From Holtiella tumoricola (lineage in GTDB: Bacteria > Bacillota > Clostridia > Lachnospirales > Cellulosilyticaceae), in NCBI RefSeq assembly GCF_027857615.1, contig NZ_JAQIFT010000036.1:1-48701 (forward strand): a stretch of DNA of 48,701 nt. The letters run 5' to 3'. Made by a program: the position numbers and the translations under genes. Within the stretch, counting starts at the first letter, position 1. Every line of letters begins with the position of its first letter. The notes beneath the pieces were generated by a model. That model worked only from the letters and a program-made list of their open reading frames with translations. It was not told the DNA's origin and made no database searches. Positions 44,467 to 48,701 of this stretch are shown here, piece by piece.

Positions 44467-45069
44467 ATGACCACTAAAGAAAGAATGCAAAGTCAAAAAG
44501 TATATTTTTGTGATGATGAAAGCTTAGCAGCAGAACAAACACAATGTTTAGAAAAACTTTATGATTTCAACCATACACGTCCTTCAGAAGGAGAGAAGCG
44601 TACGAGCTTATTAAAGGAACTTTTAGCTGAGGTAGGTGAGAACTGCTACATCGAACCACCTCTTCATACCAACTGGGGACGTTATACCCATCTAGGCAAT
44701 AATGTTTATGCGAATTTTAATTTAACTTTAGTAGATGATACAGATATTTATATTGGGGATTATGTAATGATCGGGCCTAATGTAACCATTGCAACTGCAG
44801 GACATCCTGTTGATCCTGAGCTAAGAATGAAGGTAGCTCAATTTAATATTCCTGTTAGAATCGGAAATAATGTTTGGATAGGTGCAGGGGCTGTTGTTTT
44901 ACCTGGAGTAACCATTGGAGACAATACAGTGATTGGTGCAGGAAGTGTTGTTACGAAAGATATTCCAGCTAATGTAGTTGCAGTAGGGAATCCCTGCCGT
45001 GTACTTAGAGAAATTAATGAGCATGATAAAGAATACTACTACAAAAATATGAAGATAGATATTAAATAA
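44467..45069 (+). CDS. Maltose/galactoside O-acetyltransferase (left-handed beta-helix)
   Basis: 200 residues. The helical N-terminus (MTTKERMQSQKVYFCDDESLAAEQTQC) is the Maa/LacA cap. The hexapeptide repeat coil follows, with NFNLTLVDDTDIYIGDYVMIGPNVTIATAGHP (catalytic His near 119), then GNNVWIGAGAVVLPGVTIGDNTVIGAGSVV. Transfers acetyl from acetyl-CoA to a sugar 6-OH. AGAAGGAG precedes the ATG. Next to the glycosidases, it may detoxify excess sugars. Confidence 0.93.
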   Translation: MTTKERMQSQKVYFCDDESLAAEQTQCLEKLYDFNHTRPSEGEKRTSLLKELLAEVGENCYIEPPLHTNWGRYTHLGNNVYANFNLTLVDDTDIYIGDYVMIGPNVTIATAGHPVDPELRMKVAQFNIPVRIGNNVWIGAGAVVLPGVTIGDNTVIGAGSVVTKDIPANVVAVGNPCRVLREINEHDKEYYYKNMKIDIK

Positions 45070-45101
45070 TTTGCATAAATAAATAGGTCGTGTGAGAATA
45101 C

Positions 45102-45150
45102 AAAAAGAGCGATAGAACTCTTAGAAATTGAGAGTCTATCGTTCTTTTAT
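45102..45150. terminator. Bidirectional terminator between acetyltransferase and cupin genes
   Basis: AAAAGAGCGATAGA (45103-45116) pairs with TCTATCGTTCTTTT (45135-45148) with one wobble. The T-run merges into the TTTA repeat. Confidence 0.85.
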
Positions 45151-45173
45151 TTATTTATTTATTTATTTATTTA
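45146..45173 (-). repeat. TTTA tetranucleotide microsatellite
   Basis: Seven uninterrupted TTTA units. It covers the stop codon of the minus-strand cupin gene (AAATAAATAA). Slippage would change only the sequence after the stop codon, since TAA recurs in frame. Confidence 0.9.
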
Positions 45174-45655
45174 TTTTGTTGTTCAGCTGCTTCAGCATCC
45201 GCTTTTGTCTCATGAACAGTACCAAAAGGATGCTGTATAGGAGCATAAATAGAGTAGAGTTTAAGCGGTTTTGAACCAATATTAATAAGATTATGCCATT
45301 TGCCGGCAGGGATAACAAAGGCGTAGTCAGCAGATACCGTTTGTTGGAAACTAGGTGTATCTTTGGTATCTCCCATCATGACAAGTCCTTTGCCATCTTC
45401 AATACGTATAAATTGGTCGGTATCAGGATGCATTTCTAAACCAATATCTTCTCCAGGAAGAAGGCTCATTAAAGTAAGTTGCAAATGATTGCCCGTCCAG
45501 AGTGCTGTACGGAATGTATTATTACCTTTTGTAAGTTGTTCAATGTTAACTGCAAAAGGATAAGGACCATAATCTTGAATTTGTTGTGTTGTATTAGAAG
45601 GATACTGACGCGTTCTATATGGATTTTGATATGAATTTTGTTTAAAGTAGCTCAT
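45167..45655 (-). CDS. Cupin-domain protein
   Basis: 162 residues, one double-stranded beta-helix. Cupin motif 1 region is GEDIGLEMHPDTDQFIRIEDGKG (His and Asp/Glu metal ligands). Motif 2 is YAFVIPAGKWHNLINIG (His). The N-terminus is Q/N/P-rich. The family is close to small cupins related to mannose-6-phosphate isomerase tails. AAAGGAG precedes the ATG. No clear operon partner. Confidence 0.85.
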   Translation of the reverse strand: MSYFKQNSYQNPYRTRQYPSNTTQQIQDYGPYPFAVNIEQLTKGNNTFRTALWTGNHLQLTLMSLLPGEDIGLEMHPDTDQFIRIEDGKGLVMMGDTKDTPSFQQTVSADYAFVIPAGKWHNLINIGSKPLKLYSIYAPIQHPFGTVHETKADAEAAEQQNK

Positions 45656-45879
45656 TGGTGAACTCCTTTCATAAGTTGGTATTATTTACTATATTCAAGT
45701 GACAGGTGATGAGTGCTATTACCTTTATAAAGAAATAGCTTAAAAGTAGAAAATAAGAAAATGAAAAAAATTTAATGAAAAAGTCAAAGGGGTATGCCTT
45801 TTCAGAGTAATCCATCTATATAACCTGTATATCCTCATAGCCCTAATGCCTGTTTTCAAAGTGCTTATGCTCTAGGTAG
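45656..45879. other. Intergenic stretch, no gene
   Basis: Upstream of the cupin gene (its promoter lies here). The rest leads into a decayed kinase fragment from about 45880. No credible gene. Confidence 0.5.
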
Positions 45880-46032
45880 CTACTAGTTATATTCATTGAT
45901 AATGCCATAAAATATAATGACAAAGAAGTGGTTAAAATAGATATTAAAGCTTATTGATATTAGCAAAAAATAAGACTATGTATTAAAGATAACGGGATAG
46001 GCATAGATGAAGAAGAAATTCAAAATCCCCTC
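45880..46032 (+). pseudogene. Relic of a histidine kinase ATPase domain
   Basis: One frame reads LLVIFIDNAIKYNDKEVVKID, an N box, then KAY, two stop codons, and RLCIKDNGIGIDEEEIQN, a G1 box. Both boxes are in order at the expected close distance, but the frame has stops and no HisKA. Decayed fragment of a sensor kinase, on the plus strand, ending at a terminator. Confidence 0.7.
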
Positions 46033-46071
46033 TACAATTCATATCAAGTAATGAGTTGTAGAGGGGATTTG
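46022..46071. terminator. Terminator, 15-base stem
   Basis: AAATCCCCTCTACAA (46023) pairs with TTGTAGAGGGGATTT (46056). It probably serves the symporter gene on the minus strand and once ended the decayed kinase gene. Confidence 0.85.
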
Positions 46072-46101
46072 ATATTTTAGAGCATATATAGCTTTAAGCT
46101 A

Positions 46102-47358
46102 TTAGTTGTTGTAAATATTTTCGTCCAGTTCTTTTTCGCCTTTAGCAATAAGAAGTGTACAAACATTGTCACCAGCTACATTAATAGCTGTACGGAACAT
46201 ATCAATAATACGGTCAACACCCATAATGAGTGCAATGCCTTCGATTGGTAAGTTGACAGATGCAAGAACCATAGTGAGCATAATCATACCAACACCTGGT
46301 ACACCAGCAGTACCAATAGATGCAAGAACAGCTGATAAGATAACCATAATATAGTCGCTAAAACCTAGTTGAATCCCATAGATTTGAGCAATAAACATAA
46401 CGGAGATCCCTTGCATAATAGCTGTACCATCCATATTAATAGTTGCACCTAATGGAAGTGTAAAGGCGCTTATCTTTCTTGAAACACCAAAAGACTTTTC
46501 TGAGTGCTCTAGTGACATAGGAAGTGCAGCACTGGAAGAAGCTGTTGATAAACAGATGTTGAAGATTGGCATGAATTTTTTTAGGAAAACACTTGGACGT
46601 AATTTTCCTATGAAGAATAGCATACCCATATAAACCACGAAAAGTTGTAATGCTAACCCTAACAATACAGTTAAGACGTATTTAATAAGTGGCATAAGTG
46701 CAGAAAGACCAAAGTTTGCAAATGTTGTTGCAAGTAATGCAAAGACCCCATAAGGTGCAAATTTCATAATGATTTGTACTAATTTCAAAAAGACTTCATT
46801 AGCAGCTTCAAAAAGTGTAAGAAGTGGTTTTGCTTTTTCGCCGACCATTGTGATACTAAGACCAAGAAGAATAGCAAAGAAAATTACACCTAATATATTA
46901 CCTTCAGTGAAGGCTGAGAAAATATTGGTTGGAATCATATTTAATAATGTATCAATGAAGTTAACTTGTGTAGAAGTTGTAGAGACAGTAACTTCATTAG
47001 CCTGTAAAAGTGCAAGGTCAACACCTGACCCGGGTTGTAAGATTCCCCCTATAAATAAAGCTAAAATAATAGCAAGGGCAGTTGTTAATGTATAAAAAAT
47101 AAATGTTCGACTACCAATACGTCCGATCTTTTTTAAGTCATCTAAAGAAGCTGTTGCATAGACGATAGAAACAAACACTAAAGGAACAACAATAAGCTTA
47201 ATTGCATTTAAAAAGCCTGTTCCAAATAATTTTAATAGGCCATTTAACAAGAGGGTTTGGGTAAACCAATTTGTTGGCATATTTGAAAGTATAATTCCAA
47301 ATGCTGTACCTAAAAGTAAAGCGATTAAAGTTTTAGAAGTTAATGATAATTTTTTCAT
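46102..47358 (-). CDS. Dicarboxylate/amino acid:cation symporter (DAACS family)
   Basis: 418 residues, about eight membrane helices and two re-entrant loops. The Ser-rich hairpin STASSSAALPMSLE and the NMDGTAIMQG motif, which bind substrate and Na+/H+, are both present, and MGVDRIIDMFRTAINVAGD is the TM8 signature. Imports glutamate, aspartate or C4-dicarboxylates. Start taken at ATG 47358, as AAGGAGAGG precedes it; an upstream in-frame start at 47412 lacks a site. Monocistronic. Bases 47359-47704 contain no other gene. Confidence 0.92.
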   Translation of the reverse strand: MKKLSLTSKTLIALLLGTAFGIILSNMPTNWFTQTLLLNGLLKLFGTGFLNAIKLIVVPLVFVSIVYATASLDDLKKIGRIGSRTFIFYTLTTALAIILALFIGGILQPGSGVDLALLQANEVTVSTTSTQVNFIDTLLNMIPTNIFSAFTEGNILGVIFFAILLGLSITMVGEKAKPLLTLFEAANEVFLKLVQIIMKFAPYGVFALLATTFANFGLSALMPLIKYVLTVLLGLALQLFVVYMGMLFFIGKLRPSVFLKKFMPIFNICLSTASSSAALPMSLEHSEKSFGVSRKISAFTLPLGATINMDGTAIMQGISVMFIAQIYGIQLGFSDYIMVILSAVLASIGTAGVPGVGMIMLTMVLASVNLPIEGIALIMGVDRIIDMFRTAINVAGDNVCTLLIAKGEKELDENIYNN

Positions 47359-47704
47359 ATGTAACCTCTCCTTATAAAAAAATTGTGATGAATGAAAGTT
47401 GATTTGATACATAATAAATTAACATAAATAGAAACAAAATGCAATTTAAAAATAAAAAAAATTATTTTACAGAATATTTAAAAATAAAAATATTGAATTT
47501 TAAATAGTGTTATTTAATAAAAATCATAAATGGTAACGTTTTTTGTATAGATGTCTTTTTAAGGATAATATAAAGATGATGAAAGAAAAAATAAAAGCTG
47601 CATCATTTTGGTGAAGCTAGATATAAGAATCACTTTGATGTATAATGACATATAGAAATGATGATATAAGATAGACAACGAGAATGAAGGAGCTAATAGA
47701 TCAA

Positions 47705-48676
47705 ATGAAGTTTTATTTTGCACCACTAGAAGGCGTTACGGGGTATATTTATAGAAATGCTCATGCCGCTTTCTTTAATAACGCTGATAAATATTTTACC
47801 CCGTTTTTATCCCCTAACCAGCATGGACGTTTTTCATCTAAGGAAATCAATGATATTTTGCCAGAACATAATGAGAAAATTGTAGCTATTCCGCAAATTT
47901 TGACCAATAATGCTCAAGATTTCATTAGAACAGCTAAGCAACTTAAAGCTTATGGCTATGATGAGATTAATCTCAATTTAGGCTGTCCTTCGGGAACAGT
48001 TGTAGCAAAAGGAAAAGGTTCAGGATTCCTTGCTAATCCAGAGGTATTAGAAGTATTTCTAGATCAGATTTTTGAAGAAGCTGTGACTAAAATTTCTATA
48101 AAAACAAGAATAGGCAAGGATATTCCAGAAGAGTTTGATAGGCTTATGGAATTGTTTAATAAATATCCCATGGAAGAACTTATTATTCATCCTAGAGTAC
48201 AGAAGGATTATTATAAAAATACACCTAATATGGATGCTTTTAAGAAAGGATTAGAGCAAAGTAGACATGAGATCTGTTACAATGGAGATATCTTTACTAC
48301 TAAAGATTATGAGCAGTTTAATCATGCTTTTAAGGATGTAGAGATGATGATGTTAGGTAGAGGGCTTATTGCAAATCCAGGGCTTATAGGTCATATTACA
48401 GAACAACGCGCTTTGGATAAAGAGGTCTTAAGAGCATTCCATGACAAGCTTTATATGGACTATCAAAGTGTGCTTTCTGGTGATCGCAATGTACTTTTCA
48501 AGATGAAGGAAGTATGGTTCTATATGATTCACATGTTTTCTGATTGTGAAAAGTATGCGAAGAAGATTAGAAAGGCACAACGCTTTGGTGAATATGAAAT
48601 AGCTGTATCCAACTTATTTAAAGAGCAAGATATCGTAAAGGATGCTGGCTTATTTTCTTCAAAAGAAAGTGTATAA
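47705..48676 (+). CDS. dus: tRNA-dihydrouridine synthase
   Basis: 323 residues, FMN-dependent, reduces uridine in tRNA D-loops. MKFYFAPLEGVTGYIYRNAH is the flavin-binding start; NLNLGCPSGTVVAKGKGSGFL carries the active-site Cys and the KG-x-G motif; ISIKTRIG, IIHPRVQKDYY, CYNGDIFT and MMLGRGLIANPGLIG follow the barrel. ATG 47705 is preferred: AAGGAG lies 12 nt upstream and Dus proteins begin MKFYFAP; ATG 47684 is in the same frame. The stop is 25 nt before the window end. Confidence 0.93.
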   Translation: MKFYFAPLEGVTGYIYRNAHAAFFNNADKYFTPFLSPNQHGRFSSKEINDILPEHNEKIVAIPQILTNNAQDFIRTAKQLKAYGYDEINLNLGCPSGTVVAKGKGSGFLANPEVLEVFLDQIFEEAVTKISIKTRIGKDIPEEFDRLMELFNKYPMEELIIHPRVQKDYYKNTPNMDAFKKGLEQSRHEICYNGDIFTTKDYEQFNHAFKDVEMMMLGRGLIANPGLIGHITEQRALDKEVLRAFHDKLYMDYQSVLSGDRNVLFKMKEVWFYMIHMFSDCEKYAKKIRKAQRFGEYEIAVSNLFKEQDIVKDAGLFSSKESV

Positions 48677-48701
48677 TTATACAATAAAAAGGCTTGGAGA
48701 A

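Overview
The window is AT-rich DNA with strong AGGAGG-type ribosome binding sites, many perfect-stem intrinsic terminators and gene families typical of anaerobic Clostridia. Examples are mutS2, htrA, a yhaM-like exonuclease, a DUF5692-type membrane protein and GH51/GH27 glycosidases. A fibre-degrading Lachnospirales relative such as Cellulosilyticum is my best guess, as inference only. I saw no rRNA, tRNA, CRISPR array or transposase.

Layout. 0.1-12.0 kb is core: hisIE, trmL, a secreted NlpC/P60 hydrolase, mutS2, an OmpR/EnvZ-type two-component pair, htrA, a yhaM-like exonuclease, a two-part membrane-anchored Cas4-like nuclease, a small unknown gene and rlmD. 12.0-17.2 kb is an accessory island inserted directly after rlmD. 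It is flanked by two diverged copies (about 85% identical by eye) of the rlmD 3' end plus terminator. It carries a GHKL-type ATPase, a four-TM protein with a DUF6414-like cytosolic part, a ClpB-D2-like AAA+ ATPase, and a HEPN-type gene interrupted by one in-frame TAG. The DUF6414 + ClpB pairing recalls the Dodola anti-phage system; I read the island as an expanded relative of it.

17.2-24.9 kb holds a DJ-1/PfpI protein, a WYL regulator, a serine hydrolase behind a MerR-type 19-bp-spacer promoter, a GNAT, a DEAD-box helicase, a Cys-rich mini-protein and a DinG-like helicase. 24.96-25.9 kb lacks a credible gene but is full of long helices: a candidate large structured ncRNA of about 580 nt. 26.0-29.8 kb has an orphan sensor kinase with a substrate-binding-like sensor, a TIM-barrel protein and a TetR regulator.

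29.9-37.3 kb looks like a nickel operon: DUF5692 protein, hypB, a large Fe-S/GltD-type flavoprotein, hypA, and cbiM(N)-Q-O. CbiM is split by a one-base frameshift. No hydrogenase or hypCDEF is present. 37.4-39.7 kb is a small cluster of two HTH proteins, a LURP-one-like protein and an HExxH metalloprotein. 39.7-45.1 kb is a glycan locus: two AraC regulators, GH51 arabinofuranosidase, GH27 galactosidase and a sugar O-acetyltransferase. The window ends with a cupin, a relic of a histidine kinase, a dicarboxylate/amino-acid symporter and a tRNA-dihydrouridine synthase.
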